Below are positions 1 to 5,387 of a stretch of 5,485 nucleotides of DNA, in pieces. The notes below the pieces were generated by a model, which was not told the DNA's origin, did no database searches, and was given only the letters and a program-made list of their open reading frames with translations. The DNA is from Bordetella parapertussis (GTDB taxonomy: Bacteria > Pseudomonadota > Gammaproteobacteria > Burkholderiales > SG8-41): positions 1 through 5,485 of the forward strand of contig CAMBSS010000244.1 in NCBI GenBank assembly GCA_945870465.1, given 5' to 3'. Position 1 is the stretch's first letter; each line of letters starts with the position of its first letter. The position numbers and the translations under genes are program-made.

Positions 1-396
1 GAGATCGACAGAGCCTGCCAACTGTGAAGTAAGCGCGCGGGCGCAGAGGCGCGCGAGGGCGAGAGTGCCGGCATATTTGTAATGGTGGATCAGCAGCGCC
101 AGCGGCCAGTCGTAAGTGAATGCCGCACTTACCGCGGAAAAACGCGGCGGGTGAGCGAGGCACGTGCCGCAGAGCCGGCCGTGATGGGTGGGCAGCGCGC
201 ATTGCGGACAATGCGCATCCGGCAGCCATGGCAGTTCCGCGTAGCAGTCGGCGCACAACGCCTGGGCGGGTGCCGCGGCGTTGCATAGCAGGCAGTGCTG
301 GGGCAGGGCCGCATGTACAATCTGCGCGCAATTGTTCAAAATGAGCCGGCGCCAGTTTGACAAGCTGCCGGTGATCGCTGATGATGCAAAGCTCAT
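1..396 (-). CDS. comF: ComF-family phosphoribosyltransferase-like protein, N-terminal part (3' end beyond window)
   Basis: The minus strand is open from ATG at 396-394 to the window edge (132 codons seen), with an in-frame TAG at 402-400 just upstream. The protein has four cysteine pairs: CLLC (C35/C38), CADC (C48/C51), CPQC (C63/C66) and CGTC (C76/C79). This is the zinc-ribbon-like N-terminus of ComF/GntX-family proteins. It is followed by a Phe-Thr-Tyr segment and then HHYKYAGTLALA (about 104-115), matching the family's 'KY.G...LA' motif ahead of the phosphoribosyltransferase fold. The catalytic PRPP-binding loop lies outside the window; full family length is roughly 220-250 residues. ComF proteins are linked to DNA uptake in competent bacteria and GntX to gluconate use in E. 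coli, but the biochemical role is poorly defined. It diverges from bioB with a 46-bp gap. No strong ribosome-binding site precedes the ATG, so the exact start is uncertain; the family assignment is firm. Confidence 0.88.
   Translation of the reverse strand, partial: MSFASSAITGSLSNWRRLILNNCAQIVHAALPQHCLLCNAAAPAQALCADCYAELPWLPDAHCPQCALPTHHGRLCGTCLAHPPRFSAVSAAFTYDWPLALLIHHYKYAGTLALARLCARALTSQLAGSVDL
357..385 (+). promoter_or_regulatory. Candidate sigma70 promoter for the bio operon
   Basis: A perfect TTGACA (-35, 357-362) is followed after 17 bp by GATGAT (-10, 380-385; 4 of 6 consensus positions). Transcription would start near 392, giving bioB a leader of about 50 nt. The promoter lies inside the 5' part of the divergent comF gene, because the intergenic gap is only 46 bp. 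This is pattern matching only. I saw no better promoter closer to bioB. Confidence 0.4.
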
Positions 397-405
397 GATC
401 TAAAT

Positions 406-424
406 CAGTTTTTTAAAAAGTCTG
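406..424. promoter_or_regulatory. AT-rich imperfect palindrome, possible operator between comF and bioB
   Basis: The 19 bp have dyad symmetry CAG-N2-TTTT-N-AAAA-N2-CTG (14 of 19 positions symmetric). They sit in the short divergent gap, 18 bp before the bioB ATG and 10 bp upstream of the comF ATG. A protein bound here could affect both genes. It does not match the BirA operator (TTGTAAACC and its inverse) or the BioR box (TTATCTATAA-like) as I know them. It may simply be an A/T tract in promoter DNA. Confidence 0.22.
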
Positions 425-442
425 CACTTACCCGCGAGTCTT

Positions 443-1486
443 ATGCCCATGGATACCCTTAGCCACAACGCGCCAACCCCGGCAACTGCCGACAGCCCCC
501 GCAACGTGTACTGGAACGTCGAGCAGGTCGCGCAACTGCTCGAACTGCCGTTCAATGATCTGCTCTATCGCGCGCAGGGCGTGCATCGCGAAAATTTCGA
601 CGCCAACGCGATCCAGTTGTCGACTTTATTGTCGATCAAGACCGGCGGCTGTCCGGAGGATTGCGGTTACTGTCCGCAGGCGGCGCGCTATCACACGGAC
701 GTGGATAACGAGGACATGCTGGCACTCGATGTGGTGGTAGCCGCAGCGCGTGCTGCCCGCGAAAAAGGCGCGACGCGTTTTTGCATGGGCGCGGCATGGC
801 GCGGCCCCAAACAGCGTGACCTCGACCGCGTGGTCGAAATGGTCAAGGCGGTGCGCGGGCTCGGCATGGAAACCTGCGCCACGCTCGGCATGCTGAAGGA
901 AGGCCAGGCCGAGCAGCTGAAGGACGCCGGCCTCGACTACTACAACCACAACCTGGACACCGCGCCCGAGTTTTACGGCGAGATCATTTCGACGCGCACC
1001 CAGAACGACCGGCTGGATACGCTGGGCAAGGTACGCGAGGCGGGCCTGCACGTATGCAGCGGCGGCATCGTTGGCATGGGCGAAACGCGCCGCACGCGCG
1101 CGGCTTTGATCGCTCAGCTCGCAAACCTCAATCCTTATCCCGAAAGCGTGCCCATCAACAACCTGGTCCAGGTCGAAGGCACGCCGCTCCATGGCACCGC
1201 TGCGCTCGATCCTCTTGAGTTCGTGCGCACCATAGCGGCAGCGCGCATCACCATGCCCAAGGCGATGGTGCGTTTGTCGGCGGGGCGTCAGGAAATGTCG
1301 GAAGGCATACAGGCGCTGTGTTTTCTCGCGGGCGCGAATTCCATTTTCTACGGCGACAAGCTGCTGACCACCGGCAACCCCGAAGCCGAACGCGATCGCG
1401 CATTGATGGACCGGCTGGGAATGCGTCCGATGACGCGAGAGGCGCGAGGCGAGACGGCCCGGGGCCACGTAGGGAGAGAGGCGTAA
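443..1486 (+). CDS. bioB: Biotin synthase (radical SAM, dethiobiotin to biotin)
   Basis: BioB inserts sulfur into dethiobiotin, the last step of biotin synthesis, using a radical-SAM [4Fe-4S] cluster and a sacrificial [2Fe-2S] cluster. The 347-residue protein has the radical-SAM motif [12 protein letters not shown] with C70, C74 and C77. It also has the [2Fe-2S] ligands C114 (RFCMGA), C145 (ETCATLG), C205 (HVCSGG) and R277 (VRLSAGR). All seven match the E. coli ligands with a constant offset of 17, so the core has no indels. YNHNLDT (167-173) and [11 protein letters not shown] (239-249) are typical. The ATG at 443 has no strong Shine-Dalgarno; an in-frame ATG at 449 is an alternative, and the region before about residue 20 is poorly conserved in the family. 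The last ~15 residues (from about residue 332) are encoded by repeat-like DNA shared with the bioD start. First gene of the operon. Confidence 0.97.
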   Translation: MPMDTLSHNAPTPATADSPRNVYWNVEQVAQLLELPFNDLLYRAQGVHRENFDANAIQLSTLLSIKTGGCPEDCGYCPQAARYHTDVDNEDMLALDVVVAAARAAREKGATRFCMGAAWRGPKQRDLDRVVEMVKAVRGLGMETCATLGMLKEGQAEQLKDAGLDYYNHNLDTAPEFYGEIISTRTQNDRLDTLGKVREAGLHVCSGGIVGMGETRRTRAALIAQLANLNPYPESVPINNLVQVEGTPLHGTAALDPLEFVRTIAAARITMPKAMVRLSAGRQEMSEGIQALCFLAGANSIFYGDKLLTTGNPEAERDRALMDRLGMRPMTREARGETARGHVGREA

Positions 1487-1540
1487 GACCGGTAGGTCCG
1501 GCATCACGACGGTTTCGTTTTTCGCGCCTGACGCCTCACC
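1437..1540. repeat. Repeat-like segment with imperfect inverted ends across the bioB stop codon
   Basis: The left end 1437-1453 (GAGAGGCGCGAGGCGAG) and the right end 1523-1540 (CGCGCCTGACGCCTCACC) are imperfect inverted repeats, each with two AGGCG-type units in the same spacing. They enclose about 70 bp that include the 19-bp repeat 1456-1474, the bioB stop, a small hairpin (GACC-GGTA-GGTC, 1487-1498) and the T-rich stretch 1512-1522. The layout resembles a REP/MITE-like intergenic repeat whose left half has become bioB coding sequence. No transposase is present. The boundaries are my estimate. Confidence 0.45.
1456..1474 (-). repeat. Copy 1 of an exact 19-bp inverted dispersed repeat (bioB 3' end)
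   Basis: On the minus strand this reads CCCTACGTGGCCCCGGGCC, identical over 19 nt to 4528-4546 on the plus strand. In bioB it encodes part of the ARGHVG tail. The core is a small GC-rich dyad (GGCCC around GGGCC). Weaker similarity (CTC/CGCC-rich) continues on both sides of the match. Confidence 0.8.
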
Positions 1541-1546
1541 GCTGCC

Positions 1547-2707
1547 ATGTCTTTTACTGAACTCGCCGCCGACCTTGCCGCGCTCGATGCGCGCGGTCTC
1601 AAGCGCCAGCGCCGCCTGCTGCAAAGCCCGCAAAGCGCGCACGTCTTGGTCGATGGGCGCGCAGCCGTTGCGTTCTGCAGCAACGATTATCTCGGCCTCG
1701 CCGCCGATCCCCGGCTGGTGGCGGCGGCGTGCGAGGGAGCGCAACGCTGCGGCGTGGGCGCTGGCGCTTCCCACCTGATACTCGGCCACGCAGCGTCGCA
1801 TCATGAACTCGAGGTGGCATTGGCGGATTTCGTCGCATTGCCCAGCGCATTGCTGTTCTCGACCGGCTACATGGCGAACATCGGCATCGTCACCGCGCTC
1901 GCCGGACGCAATGACGCTGTGTTCGCCGACAAACTCAACCATGCATCATTGAATGACGCGGTACTCCTGTCGCGCGCCGATTTCAAGCGTTACGCGCACG
2001 GCGACCTTGCGGCGCTCGAACGGTTGCTCGCGGTATCGAAGGCGCGGCGCAAACTCGTCGTCGTCGACGCCGTGTTCAGCATGGACGGCGATATCGCGCC
2101 GGTGCCGCAATTGCTGCAATTGTGCGAGCGCTACGACGCGTGGCTGATGCTCGACGACGCGCATGGCTTCGGCGTGCTGGGCGCGACTGGCGGCGGCGTG
2201 TTGCAGCATTTTGGCGTGACTTCACCGCGCATCATCTACATGGCAACTCTCGGCAAGGCGGCCGGCGTGGCCGGCGCGTTCGTGGCCGGCAATCCCGATC
2301 TGATCGAAACGCTGGTGCAAAGCGCGCGCACTTATATTTACACCACCGCGACACCGCCGTTGCTGGCGCACGCGCTGCTTGCGAGCCTCGACATCATCGG
2401 TAGCGAGCAGGGCCGGCGGGATTTGCTGGCGCGGCTGATCGCCCAGTTTAAAGTGGGCGTGGCCGGCCTGCGCTGGCCGCTGATGCCTTCCGACACCGCG
2501 ATACAGCCGCTCGTCATCGGCGGCAACGCCGAAGTGCTGCGCGTCTCCGCGGCATTGGCGGCGCGCGGCGTTCTGGTGCCGGCAATTCGTCCGCCGACGG
2601 TGCCGGCGGGCAGCGCGCGCCTGCGCATCTCGTTGTCGGCGGCGCACACCCAGGAAGACGTTGCGCAACTGGTCGAAGCTTTGCGTGAAGTCGAAAAAGA
2701 ATCTTGA
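1547..2707 (+). CDS. bioF: 8-amino-7-oxononanoate (KAPA) synthase
   Basis: BioF is a PLP enzyme that condenses pimeloyl-ACP with L-alanine, releasing CO2 and giving KAPA. The 386-residue protein is the usual family length (E. coli 384). Visible motifs of the alpha-oxoamine synthase family are FCSNDYLGLA (43-52), GAGASHLILGH (71-81), FSTGYMAN (104-111; PLP ring contact region), NHAS (131-134), VFSMDGD (176-182), LDDAHGFGVLG (202-212; D204 and H206 at the PLP pyridine) and TLGKAAGVAGAF (234-245) with PLP-binding K237. The ATG at 1547 fits the normal N-terminus (a short helix before LDARGLKRQRR). It follows bioB by 60 bp of repeat-like DNA and has no recognisable Shine-Dalgarno (ACCGCTGCC precedes ATG), so translation may be weak or use a non-SD mechanism. 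The next gene, bioH, is 176 bp downstream. Confidence 0.97.
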   Translation: MSFTELAADLAALDARGLKRQRRLLQSPQSAHVLVDGRAAVAFCSNDYLGLAADPRLVAAACEGAQRCGVGAGASHLILGHAASHHELEVALADFVALPSALLFSTGYMANIGIVTALAGRNDAVFADKLNHASLNDAVLLSRADFKRYAHGDLAALERLLAVSKARRKLVVVDAVFSMDGDIAPVPQLLQLCERYDAWLMLDDAHGFGVLGATGGGVLQHFGVTSPRIIYMATLGKAAGVAGAFVAGNPDLIETLVQSARTYIYTTATPPLLAHALLASLDIIGSEQGRRDLLARLIAQFKVGVAGLRWPLMPSDTAIQPLVIGGNAEVLRVSAALAARGVLVPAIRPPTVPAGSARLRISLSAAHTQEDVAQLVEALREVEKES

Positions 2708-2812
2708 ATCGCGAAGGATTCCTTTCAATACCCCCTTGCGGTGTACGCGAAGGTCGCAAAGGAACGTCTGGAGCCTTCAAATGTACATAAAAAAATTCAC
2801 CGCGAATATTGC

Positions 2813-2840
2813 CCAGATACCGCTGGATGCCGGTATCTGG
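2813..2840. repeat. Perfect 10-bp stem, 8-nt loop hairpin
   Basis: CCAGATACCG (2813-2822) and CGGTATCTGG (2831-2840) are exact inverse complements around an 8-nt loop. There is no T-tract after it on the plus strand, and the A-run at 2789-2795 is too far away (17 bp) to make it a normal terminator on the minus strand. It is more likely a structural part of the repeat, or an mRNA stability or processing element between bioF and bioH. Confidence 0.6.
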
Positions 2841-2871
2841 AAGTCCTTCGCATTTCCTTCGCGTCCTTTGC

Positions 2872-2876
2872 GGTGA
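2872..2876 (+). promoter_or_regulatory. Ribosome-binding site of bioH, within the repeat end
   Basis: GGTGA lies 7 nt before the ATG at 2884 and is part of the terminal inverted repeat GCGGTGAA. It supports the start at 2884 over the in-frame ATG at 2809, which would add 25 residues translated from repeat DNA. Confidence 0.5.
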
Positions 2877-2883
2877 AGCTGTA

Positions 2884-3645
2884 ATGAATTTGCATGTCAA
2901 GGTTGCGGGCAGCGGCCCAGATCTCGTGCTGGTGCACGGCTGGGGCATGAGTGCAGGCGTATGGGACGACACTGCAGCGCAGCTCGCGCAGCAGTTCCGC
3001 GTGCACAGCGTCGAGTTGCCCGGCCATGAAAGCCCTGCATGCGCGCCGTATACGCTTGATGCAGTCGCTGCGGCGCTGGCGGACATCTGTGCGCCGCGCG
3101 CGACGGTTTGCGGTTGGTCGCTGGGAGGGCAGATCGCGCTGCGCTGGTCATTCATGCATCCTGAGCAAGTCGAGCGCCTGGTGTTGATCGCGAGCACGCC
3201 GCGCTTTGTGCGTGGCTCTGATTGGAACAACGGCATGGACGTTGCGGTATTCGATGCTTTTGCGCAGGATCTGGCGCACGACGCGCAGGGCGCGTTACAG
3301 CGATTTGCGATGCTGCAGGCGCATGGCGACGCGGACGCGCGTAATGTGTCGCGCCGGCTGCGCGCATGCCTGTCGGTGCGCGGCGCAGGCGACGTGGCAT
3401 CGCTGGCCGCGGGACTGCAGATACTTAGGGACACGGATTTGCGTGCCGATCTGCCGCGCATTGCTCAACCCGCCCTGATCGTGCACGGCGAGCGTGACAC
3501 CGTGGTGCCGCTTGCCGCCGGCGAATACCTGGAGCGTACTTTGCCGCAAGCCACCTTGGCAGTTATCGCAGGCGCGGCGCATGCGCCATTCGTGACGCAA
3601 CCACAGGATGTCGCGCGGCGCATTACGGAGTTTTGTCGTGGATAG
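2884..3645 (+). CDS. bioH: Pimeloyl-ACP methyl ester carboxylesterase
   Basis: BioH hydrolyses the methyl ester of pimeloyl-ACP methyl ester, ending the chain-extension phase and giving the substrate of BioF. The 253-residue alpha/beta hydrolase (E. coli 256) has LVHGWGM (16-22; W20 near the oxyanion hole), the nucleophile elbow GWSLGG (S79), the acid D205 in HGERDTVVP and the catalytic H233 in AAHAPF. These give a complete Ser-Asp-His triad. The reading frame is open upstream to an ATG at 2809, but those residues come from the repeat. Start 2884 gives MNLHVKVAGSGPDLVLVHGW, the usual family N-terminus, with GGTGA 7 nt upstream. A nonspecific alpha/beta hydrolase is the alternative from sequence alone, but position between bioF and bioC makes BioH very likely. 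It overlaps bioC by 8 bp. Confidence 0.94.
   Translation: MNLHVKVAGSGPDLVLVHGWGMSAGVWDDTAAQLAQQFRVHSVELPGHESPACAPYTLDAVAAALADICAPRATVCGWSLGGQIALRWSFMHPEQVERLVLIASTPRFVRGSDWNNGMDVAVFDAFAQDLAHDAQGALQRFAMLQAHGDADARNVSRRLRACLSVRGAGDVASLAAGLQILRDTDLRADLPRIAQPALIVHGERDTVVPLAAGEYLERTLPQATLAVIAGAAHAPFVTQPQDVARRITEFCRG
3627..3630 (+). promoter_or_regulatory. Shine-Dalgarno deciding the bioC GTG start
   Basis: GGAG with 7-nt spacing to GTG 3638 lies inside the last bioH codons. The upstream ATG at 3608 has no comparable signal. The 14 nt GGAGTTTTGTCGTG (3627-3640) recur almost exactly at the bioC/bioD junction. Confidence 0.75.
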
Positions 3646-4513
3646 CGCGCCCGCGCTCGACAAGCGCCTGCTGCGCGTTGCGTTCGAGAAAGCCGCCCCC
3701 GGCTACGACGCTGCGGCAGTGCTGCAGCATGAGGTGTGTCAACGCATGTTGTCGCGGCTCGATTTCGTCAAGCTGCAACCGTCCGTGCTGCTGGACGCCG
3801 GATGCGGTACCGGCAACGTCGTGCCGGAACTGGCCGCGCGTTTTCCACGCGCCACGCTCTACGCGCTCGATATTGCGACGGCGATGGTGCAGCGTGCCTG
3901 CGCGCGCGTGCCGTGGTGGAAGCGGGCGCTGGGGCGCGGCGTGGTGCCAGTGTGCGGCGATATCGAACGGCTGCCGCTGCGCGCCGGCGCGGTCGACATG
4001 GTGTGGTCCAATCTTGCGCTGCAATGGATGAACGACCCGCCGCACGCGTTTACCGAGTTGCGTCGTGTGCTGGCGCCGGGCGGCTTGCTGATGTTCAGCA
4101 CTTTCGGTCCCGACACGCTGAAGGAGCTGCGCGCCGCCTATCAGGGCACCGACCGCTATACGCACGTCAACCGTTTCATCGATATGCACGATATCGGCGA
4201 CATGCTCGTGCACGCGGGATTCGCCGACCCGGTGATGGACATGGAATACATCACGCTGACTTACGCCGACGTGCGCGCGGTGATGCACGACCTGAAAGCG
4301 ATAGGCGCGCACAACGTGACCGCTGGCCGCCGGCAGGGCATGACCGCACGCGCCACATTTGCCGCGGTCGAGCGCAACTACGAAGGTTTTCGCCAGGCCG
4401 GTCGCCTGCCGGCGACATTTGAAGTGATTTACGGTCACGCGTGGCTGCCGCAAAAGCGCACCACGCCGGATGGCAGGCGCGTGATCGATATCAAGCCGCA
4501 CCAGGAGTTTTGA
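3638..4513 (+). CDS. bioC: Malonyl-ACP O-methyltransferase
   Basis: BioC transfers a methyl group from S-adenosylmethionine to the free carboxyl of malonyl-ACP, disguising it so that fatty-acid synthesis can elongate it to pimeloyl-ACP methyl ester. The 291-residue class I methyltransferase has motif I LDAGCGTGN (52-60), the acidic residue after strand 2 in YALDIA (D78), GDIERLPL (107-114), SNLALQWMND (124-133) and the BioC-typical FSTFGPDTLKEL (153-164). DMHDIGDMLVHAGF (182-195) is also typical. The GTG start at 3638 is preferred: it has GGAG at 7-nt spacing and gives a normal N-terminus (ALDKRLLRVAFEKAAPGYD). An ATG at 3608 would add 10 residues lying entirely in the bioH overlap. It overlaps the bioH stop (GTGGATAG), suggesting translational coupling. 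E. coli BioC is shorter (about 250); a longer C-terminal region is what I recall from betaproteobacterial versions. Confidence 0.95.
   Translation: MDSAPALDKRLLRVAFEKAAPGYDAAAVLQHEVCQRMLSRLDFVKLQPSVLLDAGCGTGNVVPELAARFPRATLYALDIATAMVQRACARVPWWKRALGRGVVPVCGDIERLPLRAGAVDMVWSNLALQWMNDPPHAFTELRRVLAPGGLLMFSTFGPDTLKELRAAYQGTDRYTHVNRFIDMHDIGDMLVHAGFADPVMDMEYITLTYADVRAVMHDLKAIGAHNVTAGRRQGMTARATFAAVERNYEGFRQAGRLPATFEVIYGHAWLPQKRTTPDGRRVIDIKPHQEF
4504..4507 (+). promoter_or_regulatory. Shine-Dalgarno of bioD
   Basis: GGAG lies 7 nt before GTG 4515, within the last codons of bioC. It supports translation from this GTG and hence of the unusual BioD N-terminal extension. No ATG, GTG or TTG codon occurs in frame between 4515 and the P-loop. 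Confidence 0.75.
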
Positions 4514-4514
4514 C

Positions 4515-5234
4515 GTGCCCCCTCACGCCCTACGTGGCCCCGGGCCATCGCCCCTTACGCCGCACGGCTTTTTTATCACCGGCACCGATACCAGTGTCGG
4601 CAAGACTTTAGTCTCATGCGCGCTGCTGCACGCGCTTGCGCGCACGGGCCTGCGCGTCGTCGGCATGAAGCCGGTCGCAGCCGGTGCGGTGCACAGCGCC
4701 GAGGGGCTAATCAACGATGATGTAGCGCAATTGCGCGCCGCCAGCAGCGTCAAGGCCGAACTTGCGCTGGTCAATCCCTATTGTTTCGAGCCGGCGATCG
4801 CGCCGCATATCGCCGCCGCGCAGGCGGGCGTTACCATCGATTGCGCCCGCATCGCGCAGGCGCACGCGCGGCTGGCCGCCATGGCTGATGTCGTCGTCGT
4901 GGAAGGAGCCGGCGGTTTTTGCGTGCCGCTGAATAGCAGCGAAAACGCTGCCGACCTTGCCTACTACTTCGGATTGCCGGTGATACTCGTGGTCGGCGTG
5001 CGCCTCGGCTGCATGAATCACGCTTTGTTGACGGCACAGGCGATACGCGCGCGCGGACTGAAACTCGCCGGCTGGATTGCCAACCGTATCGACCCCGCAA
5101 TGCCGGTTGCCGAGGAAAACGTGACCGCACTCGCCGAACGCCTTGCGGCGCCGCTGCTGGGCGAAATCGAATTCACGGTGGCGCCCGATCCGCAGCACCT
5201 CGCCGCCTTGTTCGATTTGTCCAATCTGGCCTGA
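4515..5234 (+). CDS. bioD: ATP-dependent dethiobiotin synthetase
   Basis: BioD carboxylates 7,8-diaminopelargonic acid with CO2 and ATP and closes the ureido ring to give dethiobiotin. The 239-residue protein has the P-loop GTDTSVGKT (23-31), the MKPVAAG segment with K52, NDDVAQL (67-73), VEGAGGFCVPLN (129-140), the strand VILVVGVRLGCMNHALLT (156-173) and the nucleotide-base loop ANRIDP (189-194). These are the standard landmarks. The GTG start lies 1 bp after the bioC stop and has a good Shine-Dalgarno. The first 17-18 residues (MPPHALRGPGPSPLTPHG) are a Pro-rich extension before the first strand (FFITGTD). E. coli BioD begins only about 5-7 residues before that strand and is 225 residues long. 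The extension is encoded by DNA shared with the bioB 3' end, so it is probably a repeat insertion tolerated at the N-terminus. Last gene of the operon. Confidence 0.96.
   Translation: MPPHALRGPGPSPLTPHGFFITGTDTSVGKTLVSCALLHALARTGLRVVGMKPVAAGAVHSAEGLINDDVAQLRAASSVKAELALVNPYCFEPAIAPHIAAAQAGVTIDCARIAQAHARLAAMADVVVVEGAGGFCVPLNSSENAADLAYYFGLPVILVVGVRLGCMNHALLTAQAIRARGLKLAGWIANRIDPAMPVAEENVTALAERLAAPLLGEIEFTVAPDPQHLAALFDLSNLA
4528..4546 (+). repeat. Copy 2 of the exact 19-bp dispersed repeat (bioD 5' end)
   Basis: CCCTACGTGGCCCCGGGCC is identical to the inverse of 1456-1474. The core TGGCCC-C-GGGCCA (4535-4547) can form a tight hairpin. CCTCACGCC (4521-4529) and CCTTACGCC (4553-4561) are near-identical direct repeats on its two sides. 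It lies wholly in the bioD N-terminal extension. Confidence 0.8.
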
Positions 5235-5278
5235 ACCCTGCGGCGTCGCGCGCATGGATCGGCTTTGTACGGCGAAAA

Positions 5279-5297
5279 CCCGAGGGTTTCACTCGGG
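5279..5297 (+). terminator. Weak terminator-like hairpin after bioD
   Basis: CCCGAG (5279-5284) and CTCGGG (5292-5297) form a 6-bp stem with a 7-nt loop, 44 bp after the bioD stop. AAACCC-GA-GGGTTT (5276-5289) is an alternative fold. No U-run follows (CTATGGTTTGCC), so intrinsic termination would be inefficient. The location is right for the operon end, but the call is tentative. Confidence 0.35.
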
Positions 5298-5304
5298 CTA
5301 TGGT

Positions 5305-5332
5305 TTGCCTAGACACTGCCCAGTGTGATAAA
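5305..5332 (+). promoter_or_regulatory. Candidate promoter for a downstream gene
   Basis: TTGCCT (5305-5310; 4 of 6 to TTGACA) and GATAAA (5327-5332; 4 of 6 to TATAAT) are 16 bp apart, with TGT directly before the -10 as an extended -10 element. The surrounding DNA turns AT-rich (5327-5374), unlike the rest of the window. It would drive a gene to the right of the window. Confidence 0.35.
5313..5326. promoter_or_regulatory. Perfect palindrome in the promoter spacer, possible operator
   Basis: ACACTG-CC-CAGTGT has 6-bp perfect arms and lies exactly between the proposed -35 and -10 elements, a common position for a repressor site. I do not recognise the binding protein. Confidence 0.3.
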
Positions 5333-5387
5333 TTCCAAATGTTTTTCGCGTGTTAGCTTGTGTTGTTTTGATTTAGGGAACGGTTCA

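Larger units (their letters stand above)
2711..2877. repeat. Inverted-repeat element filling the bioF-bioH gap
   Basis: Almost all of this 176-bp gap is repeat-like. The 19 nt at 2746-2764 (CGCGAAGGTCGCAAAGGAA) and 2854-2872 (TTCCTTCGCGTCCTTTGCG) are inverted copies matching at 16 of 19 positions. A second inverted pair, TTCACCGC (2796-2803) and GCGGTGAA (2870-2877), brackets a strong hairpin at 2813-2840. AAGGATTCCTT at 2714-2724 is a small palindrome in similar purine/pyrimidine style. From general familiarity, 'CGCAAAGG/CCTTTGCG' repeats of this look are scattered between genes in many proteobacteria, but I cannot name the family. No protein-coding signal is seen in the gap. Confidence 0.55.

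Noticed and set aside
82..344. Small plus-strand open frames in the first 350 bases
   Set aside because: They are antisense to the comF gene fragment, whose cysteine pairs and KYAG motif show the minus strand is the coding one.
626..1942. 438-codon open frame on the minus strand across bioB and bioF
   Set aside because: It is antisense to two clear enzymes, and its translation is low-complexity and rich in Arg, Ala and His, without domains. Long antisense frames are expected in GC-rich DNA.
2789..2840. Minus-strand intrinsic terminator formed by the 2813-2840 hairpin and the A-run
   Set aside because: The A-run is 17 bp from the stem, too far for an intrinsic terminator, and no minus-strand gene ends there.
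2661..2876. 71-codon plus-strand frame crossing the bioF end and the bioF-bioH gap
   Set aside because: It starts out of frame inside bioF and translates repeat DNA; it has no ribosome-binding site and no recognisable product.
2809..2883. Upstream ATG extension of bioH by 25 residues
   Set aside because: The extra residues come from the inverted-repeat element, do not resemble the BioH N-terminus, and the ATG at 2884 has a spaced GGTGA.
2514..3461. 315-codon minus-strand open frame across bioF end, gap and bioH
   Set aside because: It overlaps known genes on the other strand, runs through the repeat-filled gap and shows no recognisable motif; a GC-rich shadow frame.
3623..4501. 292-codon minus-strand open frame opposite bioC
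   Set aside because: It mirrors almost the whole of bioC, whose methyltransferase motifs are unambiguous, and the antisense product has no motifs.
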